This document shows positions 1-8,076 of a stretch of 64,000 nt of DNA, piece by piece (positions within the stretch are counted from its first letter, which is position 1; every line of letters begins with the position of its first letter). Position numbers and translations under genes: made by a program. The notes under the pieces are model-generated. The model worked only from the letters and a program-made list of their open reading frames with translations. It did not search any database and was not told the DNA's origin. This stretch comes from Bacteroidales bacterium (GTDB lineage Bacteria; Bacteroidota; Bacteroidia; Bacteroidales; WCHB1-69), in the NCBI GenBank assembly GCA_016290295.1, contig JAEETJ010000006.1, forward strand, positions 1-64,000, in the 5' to 3' direction.

Positions 1-850
1 ACCCTAACAGGTAATTGCCGTACCCGCTCTTCAATAGCGGCTGGGCGATTTCTTCCAATTTGGCGGCATCAATAAATCCTTGACGGTAAGCCACTTCCTC
101 AATGCAACCCACTTTCAGGCCCTGACGGTCCTCCACCACTTGCACAAACTGGGTGGCATCAATCAGCGACTTGAAAGTACCTGTGTCAAGCCAAGCAGTT
201 CCACGATCCATCTTGCAAACTTTCAGCTTGCCAGCTGCCAGGTAATATTTGTTGACATCGGTAATTTCATACTCACCACGGGCACTGGGCTTGATGTTCT
301 TGGCCACCTCAACAACCGTATTATCATAGAAATACAAGCCTGGCACCGCATAATTGGACTTAGGCTGTTTCGGTTTCTCCTCAATGGAGACGGCAATCAT
401 GTCTTCATTGAACTCTACAACGCCGTAACGTTCAGGATCGGAAACATGATAAGCAAAAATAACACCTCCATCCGGATCATTGTTTTCAGCCAAATGCCTT
501 TCGAAACCACCGCCATAGAAGATATTGTCACCCAATACCAAAGCGGCTTTGTCCTGGCCGATAAAATCAGCTCCTAACACAAACGCCTGAGCCAATCCGT
601 TAGGCACATGCTGCACCACATACTGGAAGTTGCAACCCAAACGGGAACCATCACCCAAAAGACGCTCAAAATGCGGTAAGTCATGCGGAGTGGAGATAAT
701 CAGAATATCCCGAATGCCCGCCTGCATCAAGGTGGACAACGGATAATAAATCATCGGTTTGTCATAAATCGGCATCAACTGCTTGCTCATGGCAAGTGTG
801 ATGGGGTGTAATCTGGTGCCGGAGCCCCCGGCAAGAATGATACCTTTCAT
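1..850 (-). CDS. rmlA: Glucose-1-phosphate thymidylyltransferase, 3' end cut by window edge
   Basis: The reverse strand from the ATG at 850 reads [14 protein letters not shown]..., the nucleotidyltransferase signature GGxGTRLxPxT of RmlA/RfbA, followed by the conserved [18 protein letters not shown] stretch. The enzyme joins glucose-1-phosphate and dTTP to make dTDP-glucose, the first step to dTDP-rhamnose for surface polysaccharides. It acts in the cytoplasm. About 283 residues are visible, ending in ...[10 protein letters not shown], so only a few C-terminal residues lie outside the window. The reading frame is open to the edge. sufT lies 29 bp upstream on the same strand, so the two are probably cotranscribed. 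No other rhamnose genes are in view. Confidence 0.95.
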   Translation of the reverse strand, partial: MKGIILAGGSGTRLHPITLAMSKQLMPIYDKPMIYYPLSTLMQAGIRDILIISTPHDLPHFERLLGDGSRLGCNFQYVVQHVPNGLAQAFVLGADFIGQDKAALVLGDNIFYGGGFERHLAENNDPDGGVIFAYHVSDPERYGVVEFNEDMIAVSIEEKPKQPKSNYAVPGLYFYDNTVVEVAKNIKPSARGEYEITDVNKYYLAAGKLKVCKMDRGTAWLDTGTFKSLIDATQFVQVVEDRQGLKVGCIEEVAYRQGFIDAAKLEEIAQPLLKSGYGNYLLG

Positions 851-879
851 AAGTATGTTGAATGTTTATTGTTTAATGT

Positions 880-1185
880 CTAGAAATCTAATCCCATCTC
901 CACCTTGGCGGCGTCGCTCATCATCTCAAAATCCCAGGGTGGATCGAAGGTCAAACGAAGGGAAACGCCCTTCACTCCCTCAATCTCCGACACCTTCTTC
1001 TTCACCTCCACTGGCAGTGATTCAGCTACCGGGCAGTTGGGAGCGGTAAGGGTCATCAGGATATTGACAATATTATCTTCTTGAATTTCAATATTATAAA
1101 TAAAGCCCAAATCCCAAATATTCACTGGAATTTCTGGGTCATAAATGGTGGATAGCACTTCAATAATCTGTTCTCTCGTCGGCAT
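880..1185 (-). CDS. sufT: SufT-like iron-sulfur cluster assembly factor (DUF59/MIP18)
   Basis: A 101-residue protein filled by one MIP18/DUF59 domain. It shows the family signature YDPEIPVNIWDLGFIY near residue 16 and the TAPNCP motif with its conserved cysteine around residue 50. Members help mature Fe-S proteins in the cytoplasm and in Bacteroidota usually lie with suf genes; here the gene stands alone in front of rmlA. The start at 1185 fits a TATCTTTGCA promoter box just upstream. Family membership is clear from sequence; the exact role is inferred. Confidence 0.88.
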   Translation of the reverse strand: MPTREQIIEVLSTIYDPEIPVNIWDLGFIYNIEIQEDNIVNILMTLTAPNCPVAESLPVEVKKKVSEIEGVKGVSLRLTFDPPWDFEMMSDAAKVEMGLDF

Positions 1186-1202
1186 AACTTCACGAAATAA
1201 AA

Positions 1203-1212
1203 TGCAAAGATA
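1203..1212 (-). promoter_or_regulatory. Bacteroidota -7 box for sufT-rmlA
   Basis: On the reverse strand this reads TATCTTTGCA, matching the Bacteroidota primary-sigma consensus TAnnTTTG. It lies 18 bp upstream of the sufT start. Confidence 0.7.
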
Positions 1213-1221
1213 GTAAAATTT

Positions 1222-1274
1222 TTAATGTGCTAATGAGACAATGTGCTAATGAGACAATGTGCTAATGAGACAAT
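1222..1274. repeat. Tandem AATGTGCTAATGAGAC words
   Basis: Three near-perfect direct copies of a 16-17 bp word containing TGTGCTAAT lie between the divergent sufT and SBP promoters. The same TTAGCACATTA/TAATGTGCTAA word recurs at 3098-3136, 7853-7891, 36888-36913, 41699-41726, 43145-43216 and 51357-51393. Confidence 0.85.
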
Positions 1275-1286
1275 TGAAATTTTCTG

Positions 1287-1295
1287 TATTTTTGC
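1287..1295 (+). promoter_or_regulatory. -7 box for the substrate-binding lipoprotein
   Basis: TATTTTTGC, 22 bp before the ATG at 1318, matches the TAnnTTTG consensus. Confidence 0.6.
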
Positions 1296-1317
1296 TTTTT
1301 CATATTAAAACAAAAAA

Positions 1318-2958
1318 ATGAAGAAAATCATTTTATTCCTAATTGCCGTTATGTTGCTGACTGTCAGTTGCCGACAGGGTTATGACAACAGCGACAAGAT
1401 GATTTTCCGCTATAATGAGTCGTCGGGCATCAACAGCCTTGACCCAGCTTTCTCTGCCGGCCAATCCATCATCTGGCCCTGCAACCTGCTGTACAATGGC
1501 CTTGTTGACCTGGATGAGCAGATGCGTATTGTGCCCAGCATCGCCAAATCGTGGACCATCTCGGCCGACGGCACCGTCTATACCTTCACCCTGCGCGACG
1601 ATGTGTATTTCCATCAAACGGATTTCTTCCCGCAAAAGCGCAAAGTCACCGCTGAAGACTTTGTCTATAGCCTCGGCCGTATCGTCGATGGCAGCGTGGC
1701 CTCGCCAGGAGCCTGGATTTTCCAAAAAGTGAAACGCGACAGCGAAGGCAAACCGGCCTTCAAAGCTCTCAACGATAGCACCTTTCAAATCACTCTATCT
1801 GAAGACTTTCCTCCGTTCTTGGGCATCTTGGCCATGAAATACTGCTCGGTGGTGCCCCGTGAGGTGGTGGAGAAATACGGCAAAGATTTCCGTACCCATC
1901 CCGTAGGTACCGGCCCGTTCAAATTCCAGATTTGGGAGGAAGGCGTAAAATTGGTGCTCCGTAAAAATTCCGACTATTTCGAGACCGACGAAGAAGGCAA
2001 CCGCCTACCCTACCTGGATGCCGTCGCCATCACGTTTATCGTGGACAAGCAATCGGTGTTCATGGAGTTTATGAAAGGCTCGCTGGATTTCATGTCGGGT
2101 ATTGACGCCTGCTACAAGGATGCTTTGCTGACCAAGACTGGCGAGTTGAATCCCGACTATGCCGACCGTGTCCAACTGTTGACAGGCCCCTACCTCAACA
2201 CCGAATACTTGGGTTTCATGCTAAAAGATGACGGCCAAGACAATCCCTTGCTGAAAAAAGAGGTGCGACAGGCTATCAACTACGGTTTCGACCGCGAGAA
2301 GATGATGCGCTACCTGCGCAACAACACGGGCTATCCCGGCACCAGCGGTTTTGTGCCGATGGGCTTGTCCTCTTTTGACACCTCCAAGGTGAAAGGCTAT
2401 AACTACAATCCCGCCAAAGCGTTGGAACTATTAGCCAAGGCTGGCTATCCCAACGGCAAAGGACTTTCGCCCATTCCGCTTTCCGTATCTGCCAACTATC
2501 TCGACATCAGCCAGTATATCCAGCACGAATTGGAGCAAATCGGCATTCCCATCACGCTTGATGTACAACAGGCTGCCCAACAGCGGCAGATGATGCGCAA
2601 CTACCAGCTACCCTTCTTCCGTGGCTCTTGGATTTGTGACTACCCCGACCCTGAAAATTACTTGTCCTTGTTCTACTCCAAAAACCTCCAACCCAACGGT
2701 TCCAACTACACCCACTATGTTAACCCAAAATATGACAAGCTCTTCGAAAAATCTCAACGCTGCCTCAACGATTCCCTCCGCAACCTATACTACACCCAAC
2801 TCGATGCCATGCTGATGGAAGACGCCCCTGTGGTGGTGCTGTATTACGACAAAGTGCTGCGTTTCACTGGCATCAACGTGGAAGGTCTGGGCACAAACCC
2901 AATTAACATGTTGGACCTGCGACGAGTAAAAATAAAGTTGAAAACTGAAAAACGTTAA
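1318..2958 (+). CDS. ABC-type oligopeptide-binding lipoprotein (SBP family 5)
   Basis: The 546-residue protein starts with a lipoprotein signal (MKKIILFLIAVMLLTVSC, cysteine 18), so the mature form is lipid-anchored. The rest matches the family 5 extracellular solute-binding fold (OppA/DppA): N-terminal INSLDPAFS, IAKSWTISADGTVYTFTLRD around residues 77-96, the TAEDFVYSL motif, and VRQAINYGFDREKMM in the second lobe. It would bind peptides and hand them to an ABC permease, but no permease or ATPase gene is nearby, so it is an orphan binding protein and its ligand is uncertain. The last codons (KLKTEKR) run into the intergenic word repeats. Confidence 0.9.
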   Translation: MKKIILFLIAVMLLTVSCRQGYDNSDKMIFRYNESSGINSLDPAFSAGQSIIWPCNLLYNGLVDLDEQMRIVPSIAKSWTISADGTVYTFTLRDDVYFHQTDFFPQKRKVTAEDFVYSLGRIVDGSVASPGAWIFQKVKRDSEGKPAFKALNDSTFQITLSEDFPPFLGILAMKYCSVVPREVVEKYGKDFRTHPVGTGPFKFQIWEEGVKLVLRKNSDYFETDEEGNRLPYLDAVAITFIVDKQSVFMEFMKGSLDFMSGIDACYKDALLTKTGELNPDYADRVQLLTGPYLNTEYLGFMLKDDGQDNPLLKKEVRQAINYGFDREKMMRYLRNNTGYPGTSGFVPMGLSSFDTSKVKGYNYNPAKALELLAKAGYPNGKGLSPIPLSVSANYLDISQYIQHELEQIGIPITLDVQQAAQQRQMMRNYQLPFFRGSWICDYPDPENYLSLFYSKNLQPNGSNYTHYVNPKYDKLFEKSQRCLNDSLRNLYYTQLDAMLMEDAPVVVLYYDKVLRFTGINVEGLGTNPINMLDLRRVKIKLKTEKR

Positions 2959-3136
2959 GACGTGGAAACGTGGAGACGACAAATACTCCTTCTAATAGAA
3001 AAAAATTAAACTTGAATACAAAATATAATGTGCCAATTGAATTTTGAAATTTGACTTCTAACCCCTGACCCCTATAACCTGTAACCTGTAACCTAAAAAT
3101 TGGCACATTAGCACATTAACTAATTAGCACATTAAA
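2959..3136. repeat. Intergenic word arrays (CCTGTAACCTGTAAC and TTAGCACATTA)
   Basis: This 180-bp gap holds no gene. It contains AACGTTAAGACGTGGAAACG-like words, an AATTGAATTTTGAAATTTG stretch, tandem ACCTGTAACCTGTAACCTA (about 3077-3095) and three TTAGCACATTA words (3098-3136). The same kinds of word recur elsewhere in the window. Confidence 0.75.
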
Positions 3137-3140
3137 TATC

Positions 3141-4307
3141 ATGCTATTCAAAGATGTCCTCGTGGATGAGTCCCTGAAAAAGCGCCTCATCAGTTTGGTA
3201 AAAGATAACCGCATCAGCCATGCGCAATTGTTCCTCGCACCAGCGGGTTCCCATGCCTTTGCCTTGGCCATGGCCTACGCCCAATATATCTGCTGTGAGC
3301 ATCCCGGAGAGGACGACTCCTGTGGAGTATGTCCCTCGTGCGCCAAGTTTGCCAAGCTGTCGCACCCCGACGTCCACATCATCTTCCCGAACTGCACCAC
3401 CACCGAAGTTAAGAAAGACCCGGTTTTCACCCAATTTGCCGCCAAATTCCGTCAATTTGTCTTCGACCACAACTACCATATCGACATCAACGACTGGCTG
3501 ATGGAATTGGGAGGGGAGAACAAGCAGGCGTTTATCAACACCCGTGACTGCTCTTATATTGTCAATCAGAACAGCATCAAATCGTATGAAGGAGGCTACA
3601 AAATATATATTTTATGGTCAGCCGACCGCCTGTATCGGGATGCGGCACCCAAACTGCTGAAAACACTGGAAGAGCCTGAAAACAAGACACTTTTCATCCT
3701 CATCACCGAGAACACCGACAAAATGCTCACCACCATTCTGTCACGAACACAATTAGTCAAAATACCCAAGCTGAAAACGGAAGTTATCCAGCAACAACTG
3801 GTGAAAGATTTCAATATCAGTGAAGAGGAGGCATCAGACATAGCTGTCATGGCTGATGGCAACTACAACAGTGCCCTTGAGCTGATGAACGACAACAGTG
3901 AATACAAGGAGACCTTGAATCAGATTCAACTGATACTCGGCAGTATGCTCGCCCTTTCACAGCCCGTCCCTAACAAAGAGGCTGTCAACTACTTAGAAGT
4001 GCGCGACTGCATAGATGCCATCATTTCACGCGGACGCGAATACCAGAAAAATTTCCTCTCCGCATTCATCCGCATACTTCGTTCCATGCTGATGAAAAAC
4101 AGTCATCAAGATGCTGTCAGCAAAGCCAGTAGCACAGAAAATGCTATCATATCGCAATATGCCAAGGCTTTCAACTTGAAAAATGTGTCACAGATTTTTG
4201 ACGAGTGCAATAAAACCTTATACCACATCGAACGCAACGGAAATTCCTCGTTGGTATTTACGGATTGGTATCTGAAGGTGGCAGAGTTGATTGCTCCTCG
4301 CCCTTGA
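3141..4307 (+). CDS. holB: DNA polymerase III subunit delta'
   Basis: The 388-residue protein has the clamp-loader delta' layout: N-terminal FKDVLVDESLKKRLISLVKD and ISHAQLFLAPAGS, a zinc-binding cysteine cluster (CC...CGVCPSC, about residues 52-66), HPDVHIIFP, and an SRTQLVKIP segment near residues 197-205. The P-loop position (APAGSHAFALA) lacks GKT, as is known for delta', which does not hydrolyse ATP. It helps load the beta clamp at the replication fork. Its last 50 bp overlap the end of the convergent OstA-like gene. No promoter box is obvious in the repeat-filled gap before it. Confidence 0.9.
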   Translation: MLFKDVLVDESLKKRLISLVKDNRISHAQLFLAPAGSHAFALAMAYAQYICCEHPGEDDSCGVCPSCAKFAKLSHPDVHIIFPNCTTTEVKKDPVFTQFAAKFRQFVFDHNYHIDINDWLMELGGENKQAFINTRDCSYIVNQNSIKSYEGGYKIYILWSADRLYRDAAPKLLKTLEEPENKTLFILITENTDKMLTTILSRTQLVKIPKLKTEVIQQQLVKDFNISEEEASDIAVMADGNYNSALELMNDNSEYKETLNQIQLILGSMLALSQPVPNKEAVNYLEVRDCIDAIISRGREYQKNFLSAFIRILRSMLMKNSHQDAVSKASSTENAIISQYAKAFNLKNVSQIFDECNKTLYHIERNGNSSLVFTDWYLKVAELIAPRP

Positions 4308-5844
4308 TTCGCGGAATAGGTCTCACATACAACTCTTCAACAGTCTCCGGACGGTAGAATTGCAACCAACGGAAATCCTTAAGCTGACGATCTTTCGCAG
4401 GCAATTCCTTATCTGAATATATCTTTCCGTCAGGATCATTGTAAAAAACAATACCATCAATTTCGTTCTCCGAAAGGATAATTTTCATCTCACTGGTGGC
4501 CGACACATTCACACCCAACAACGCAGTGTCCTCATCTGTAATGAAATACACGCATTCAGCATTGTTGTATACATACACCGTTTGCAGTTGCTTATGCTGA
4601 ATATGTCCTTCTATCCTAGCTCCTTTAATCTGATTAAACTCTGTTTCATCAAATACTGATGATACAATAAATCCAGATTTAACCAGCGAAACTATCACAT
4701 TCACAGAATCTTTCAAATAAAATGTAATGGTATCCGCTGTCAACTGATTATCACCCGACCACATCACCGGATTATGAAACATCAGGATTGTCGAATCCTT
4801 GACATTGTACGCCAACGAATCGCAAGCGCCCTGCATGTCATGACGATAAAATTTCACCCTGTTATAGGCCGAAATATTTTGCGGATCCTGCAAGCTGTCG
4901 AACAAAATCCGTAATGTATCGCAATGCAGATACAACGAGTCTTTACTTTCGTCAATCAAAATCAACTGATTGCTGTCAGTAGCGGTGGAATACCCACCCA
5001 ACTCATGATGTTCCACATAGTTTCCTTTCAAAACATACCCTTTGGCCGTATCCGAAATCACCACATTGTTCCAGCCAATTCCATAACGCAGATTTCGGTC
5101 ATAATATACACTATCCGCCACCAGCGTCTGCGAGGAATTGTATAATTCCACATCACCGACAAGCGTAGCCAAATCCGATTTGGTCTCATACCAGCCAGAA
5201 GAGGTATAAATTGTATTCTCATCCGAAACCATGTGGGTACGCGAGACAAAATACACGGTTTCCTGGGTAGTATTATACAACAAAGTGTCACAGTCCATCA
5301 TGTACGAAGCACTCAGCAAGAGCACACTATCTCTCAACCATACCTCATCAGTTCTGGTGTAATAATGTCCCACCTCACTGCTCAAGGTATCTTCCACATT
5401 AATCATGGTGCCACCCGTAAGATAATAGCCTACATCAGCACTCAAATCATAAATCAAACTATCCGAATAAAGATGCGACGTACCATGCACCATCTCCACA
5501 TTCCGGGCGATAGAAGCGGTCTTCTCATCGCCACTGTAATAGGCCTTTTTGCCATATAAGCGTACCGAATCGCCAATCAAAATCCGCACAGGCTTGCCAA
5601 AAGCAATCAGGTAGTTTTCATTCTCATAGAAATAAGCACTGTCGCAGTATCCGGTGGTATTATCATGCTGAAAGACCACATGACCTAAAAGACGTTGTGC
5701 CCCCGGCAGATAGTTTTCATCGTATTCCAGGAGGTCGGCACGGGTATTGATTTTCCGGTTCGACTGGGCATGACACAACTCATGCGTCATCAGCAGACAC
5801 AAACCCACAAAAATCACCCGAAAAACAAGCCGTTTTCTATTCAT
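4258..5844 (-). CDS. OstA-like LPS-transport protein (OstA_2/LptA-type repeats)
   Basis: A 528-residue exported protein with a signal peptide (VIFVGLCLLMTHELCHAQ). The body is built of OstA/LptA beta-jellyroll strands with repeating phrases such as LLGHVVFQHDN, CDSAYFYENENY, LYGKKAYYSGD, LYSDSLIYDLSADVGYYLTGG and DTLLYNTTQETVYF. In Bacteroidota such long OstA-like proteins are thought to take part in lipopolysaccharide transport across the periplasm. The start overlaps the stop of the upstream lipoprotein gene by 8 bp, pointing to coupled translation. The 3' end overlaps holB by 50 bp tail to tail. Family assignment is firm; partners are not in the window. Confidence 0.85.
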   Translation of the reverse strand: MNRKRLVFRVIFVGLCLLMTHELCHAQSNRKINTRADLLEYDENYLPGAQRLLGHVVFQHDNTTGYCDSAYFYENENYLIAFGKPVRILIGDSVRLYGKKAYYSGDEKTASIARNVEMVHGTSHLYSDSLIYDLSADVGYYLTGGTMINVEDTLSSEVGHYYTRTDEVWLRDSVLLLSASYMMDCDTLLYNTTQETVYFVSRTHMVSDENTIYTSSGWYETKSDLATLVGDVELYNSSQTLVADSVYYDRNLRYGIGWNNVVISDTAKGYVLKGNYVEHHELGGYSTATDSNQLILIDESKDSLYLHCDTLRILFDSLQDPQNISAYNRVKFYRHDMQGACDSLAYNVKDSTILMFHNPVMWSGDNQLTADTITFYLKDSVNVIVSLVKSGFIVSSVFDETEFNQIKGARIEGHIQHKQLQTVYVYNNAECVYFITDEDTALLGVNVSATSEMKIILSENEIDGIVFYNDPDGKIYSDKELPAKDRQLKDFRWLQFYRPETVEELYVRPIPRIKGEEQSTLPPSDTNP

Positions 5845-6508
5845 TAGTCAACATTTCTCCATTCACACTGACAATTCTATCATTCTCATACACAGTTATT
5901 TTCACCGTATCACCCTCATTATTCAGTTCTATATCCTCGCCATTCTTTTGATTATTCTGATAATGAACCACTCTAATCAAATTTCCTTGAAGATTATAAC
6001 CCTTCTGAATCCCAGTTCCCTTATCATAATGTCCTTCTCCTATCAGCACTCCTCTGTCATCATAATATGACCAGTCTCCATCGAAAAGATCCTCATAAAA
6101 ATTACCCTGTTCAACAATCTCGCCATTCGGATAATACAACACATACGGACCATGTTTCTTACCATGCAAATAATTGGTCACAGAAGTTTTATACCCTTTG
6201 ATATGATAACACTCCTCCGTGCCTTCCAATACATCATCCTGATAGGTACAACGAGTATCCAATCGGCCGTTGATATAATACTTGACAAAGTCACCATGAC
6301 GTTTGCCATTCCTCATCTCCATCTCTATCTTCAAAGGATGGGGTTGGTTGATGAAATAGTATTTGCACAACCCGTGTTCTTTGCCAAAACGATATGGTAT
6401 TGAAGACTTTACGCTTCCGTCTTCAAAATACTCCACCTTGGTTTTCGTGCACGCCGGCAAAACAATTGCTATCAGCACCAGCAGAGATATGATTTTGATG
6501 TTCTTCAT
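5837..6508 (-). CDS. Lipoprotein with MORN/YwqK-like repeats
   Basis: The 223-residue protein has a lipoprotein signal with lipobox LPAC (cysteine about residue 20). The rest is a chain of 20-25-residue repeats of the form G-x-x-H/D-G-x-x-x-x-Y-Y-x-N-G (YFEDGSVKSSI, KEHGLCKYYF, GKKHGPYVLYYPNGEIVEQG, FDGDWSYYDDRGVLIGEG), as in MORN-repeat or 'YwqK family' proteins. It probably sits on the membrane facing the periplasm. It precedes the OstA-like gene with an 8-bp overlap, so a shared role in the outer membrane is plausible. The name 'antitoxin' attached to this family in databases has no support here. Confidence 0.75.
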   Translation of the reverse strand: MKNIKIISLLVLIAIVLPACTKTKVEYFEDGSVKSSIPYRFGKEHGLCKYYFINQPHPLKIEMEMRNGKRHGDFVKYYINGRLDTRCTYQDDVLEGTEECYHIKGYKTSVTNYLHGKKHGPYVLYYPNGEIVEQGNFYEDLFDGDWSYYDDRGVLIGEGHYDKGTGIQKGYNLQGNLIRVVHYQNNQKNGEDIELNNEGDTVKITVYENDRIVSVNGEMLTNE

Positions 6509-6516
6509 GTCAAATT

Positions 6517-6625
6517 GGGTTTTAGTTAAGAACTAAGAGTTAAGAATTAAGAGTTTAGAATGTTGAATTGTTTAATTGTTTAATTGTTCTTAGTTCTTAG
6601 TTCTTAGTTCTCAATTCTTAGTTTC
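6517..6625. repeat. Mirrored AAGAACTAAGAATTAAG / CTTAGTTCTTAG array
   Basis: The left half repeats AAGAACTAAGAGTTAAGAATT words. The middle holds TTGAATTGTTTAATTG words. The right half repeats CTTAGTTCTTAGTTCTTAG, the reverse complement of the left words. The whole could fold into a long imperfect hairpin downstream of the DUF819 gene and upstream of the MORN lipoprotein gene (both reverse strand). Confidence 0.8.
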
Positions 6626-6629
6626 AATA

Positions 6630-7811
6630 TCAAATAACGGTGAATAATAATGACAACAACAGGCCGAGATAAGTTCCCACAGCATAGCCCACCAAACCTA
6701 TCACAATACCGCTAATCAGCACCTTACGGTTACCCATGGCACCTACCACTGGCGGAATAAAGGGTGGAGAGCACAACAAGCCCACCTGGCCCACCACAAA
6801 CAAATCGCCTTCCACCTTGAAAAAACGGCAAATAATCAAATGTATAACCAAGGCCACCAGCATGATGAAAGCGATAAAGCCCATCACCGCCAGCGCTGAG
6901 GAATCAATGCTGTAAATATCGAATTTGGAAGCCACCACCACACTGAAAATCAGGATAAAAAACATACCTAACTCGAAAGTTTTGGGCAGATTACGTATCC
7001 AAGGAACAAAAGAAGCGGCGATAGCCAAAGTGGTAATCGTGAGAATAATCACCAGCTCATTGAGTTTGCCAGTAATCAGCAGGGAAAGACCAGCTCCCAC
7101 AGCCAACATCAGTACAGAAAGGAGCAAGCCCAACAACATCTTGCCAAAAACACCTTTTGAGAACATGCCCTTATATTCCTCAAAACTATCATCTTTTACA
7201 TCAGCATATTCAGAATCATCACTTTGTGAATTTTCTTTCTCTTTATAAGGCAGTAATTTACGGAATAATTTATAACCTCCAGCCACAAAAAACATAATCA
7301 GCGGGAAAGTCACAATCATTTCGAAAGTCAAGGCAATGGACATGATGGTTTCATCGACATGCAAGGCGAGACCCAGCGCGGAAAAATTCATAGTACCGCC
7401 CGTATAAATGCCCGTCATCATGGCTGCCACATCGCCAAATTCCTTGATACCAGCGTTGCGGAATACGAAATAGCCCAAAATCACCGAGGTCACAATAGCC
7501 ACCAAACCGCCCATCAGCACAATAAAGGTCTTGGGAAGAGACTTTACCCACAATTTGAAATCCGAGTTGAACAGCATCAGCGGAATGGCCAACGGAACCG
7601 TGATATTCATCAGCATATCACTAATGCTTTTCATCTGCTCGGCCCCAGCGGCCTCACCCGTCGGAATCAGGCCACACAACGCCAAAATGATACCCACCGC
7701 ATACGCCATAATCACCGTCCCTACCTTCTTTACCATCTCGAATCTGTTGTATAACAGGATGATAATCACTGGTGCCAAAATGTACACTAAAGTTATCAAA
7801 ATCACATTCAT
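6630..7811 (-). CDS. DUF819 family integral membrane protein
   Basis: A 393-residue protein with about ten hydrophobic segments, split by a charged cytoplasmic-looking loop (about residues 189-213, KEKENSQSDDSEYADVKDD). Family marks of DUF819 (YjcL-like) are visible: GLIPTGEAAG, the ITVPLAIPLMLF segment, MMTGIYTGGTMNFSALG near residue 135, and VVGQVGLLCSPPFIPPVVGAMGNR near the C terminus. These are predicted carriers of unknown substrate. A TATTTTTGCA box lies 23 bp upstream, so the gene appears to have its own promoter. Function beyond membrane location is unknown. Confidence 0.85.
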   Translation of the reverse strand: MNVILITLVYILAPVIIILLYNRFEMVKKVGTVIMAYAVGIILALCGLIPTGEAAGAEQMKSISDMLMNITVPLAIPLMLFNSDFKLWVKSLPKTFIVLMGGLVAIVTSVILGYFVFRNAGIKEFGDVAAMMTGIYTGGTMNFSALGLALHVDETIMSIALTFEMIVTFPLIMFFVAGGYKLFRKLLPYKEKENSQSDDSEYADVKDDSFEEYKGMFSKGVFGKMLLGLLLSVLMLAVGAGLSLLITGKLNELVIILTITTLAIAASFVPWIRNLPKTFELGMFFILIFSVVVASKFDIYSIDSSALAVMGFIAFIMLVALVIHLIICRFFKVEGDLFVVGQVGLLCSPPFIPPVVGAMGNRKVLISGIVIGLVGYAVGTYLGLLLSLLFTVI

Positions 7812-7833
7812 ACAATAGTTTTTTTAAATAAAC

Positions 7834-7843
7834 TGCAAAAATA
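7834..7843 (-). promoter_or_regulatory. -7 box for the DUF819 gene
   Basis: Reverse strand TATTTTTGCA, 23 bp upstream of the start at 7811. Confidence 0.65.
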
Positions 7844-7852
7844 CATAATTTT

Positions 7853-8044
7853 TTAATGTGCTAATTAATTAATGTGCTAATGTGCCAATTAATTTCGTGA
7901 AGACACTCGCTTTGCTCGTTCGTTAAGGTATAAAAATGGAGAAATAGATTCCGTCTTCACAAATGCACGCTGTGCATGTCTTAACGTCTTAACGATTCAA
8001 CAATTCAACAATTAAACGATTAAACATCCAACATATCAACAATA
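7853..8044. repeat. Mixed word array with two inverted palindromic units
   Basis: Between the divergent DUF819 and murD genes lie TAATGTGCTAATTAATTAA words (7853-7891), then two inverted units of the form CGTxAAGACA-palindrome-GTxAAG (about 7897-7937 and 7952-7990) whose centres differ (CTCGCTTTGCTCG against TGCACAGCGTGCA), then CAACAATTCAACAATTAAAC words to 8044. No gene is seen. Confidence 0.75.
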
Positions 8045-8049
8045 TTTAC

Positions 8050-8059
8050 TATCTTTGCA
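8050..8059 (+). promoter_or_regulatory. -7 box for the murD operon
   Basis: TATCTTTGCA, 17 bp before the murD ATG at 8077; it matches the Bacteroidota consensus exactly. Confidence 0.7.
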
Positions 8060-8076
8060 CGTTTATTCTAGCAACT

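Noticed and set aside
1222..1274. CRISPR or regulatory iteron array
   Set aside because: Only three short direct copies; the same word recurs as filler in many gaps without any replication or regulator gene.
3141..4307. Broken holB because Walker A lacks GKT
   Set aside because: Delta' subunits normally have a degenerate P-loop and do not hydrolyse ATP.
5837..6508. Toxin-antitoxin module (YwqK 'antitoxin')
   Set aside because: The MORN-like repeats are shared with many lipoproteins and no toxin gene is adjacent; the neighbour is an OstA-like envelope gene.
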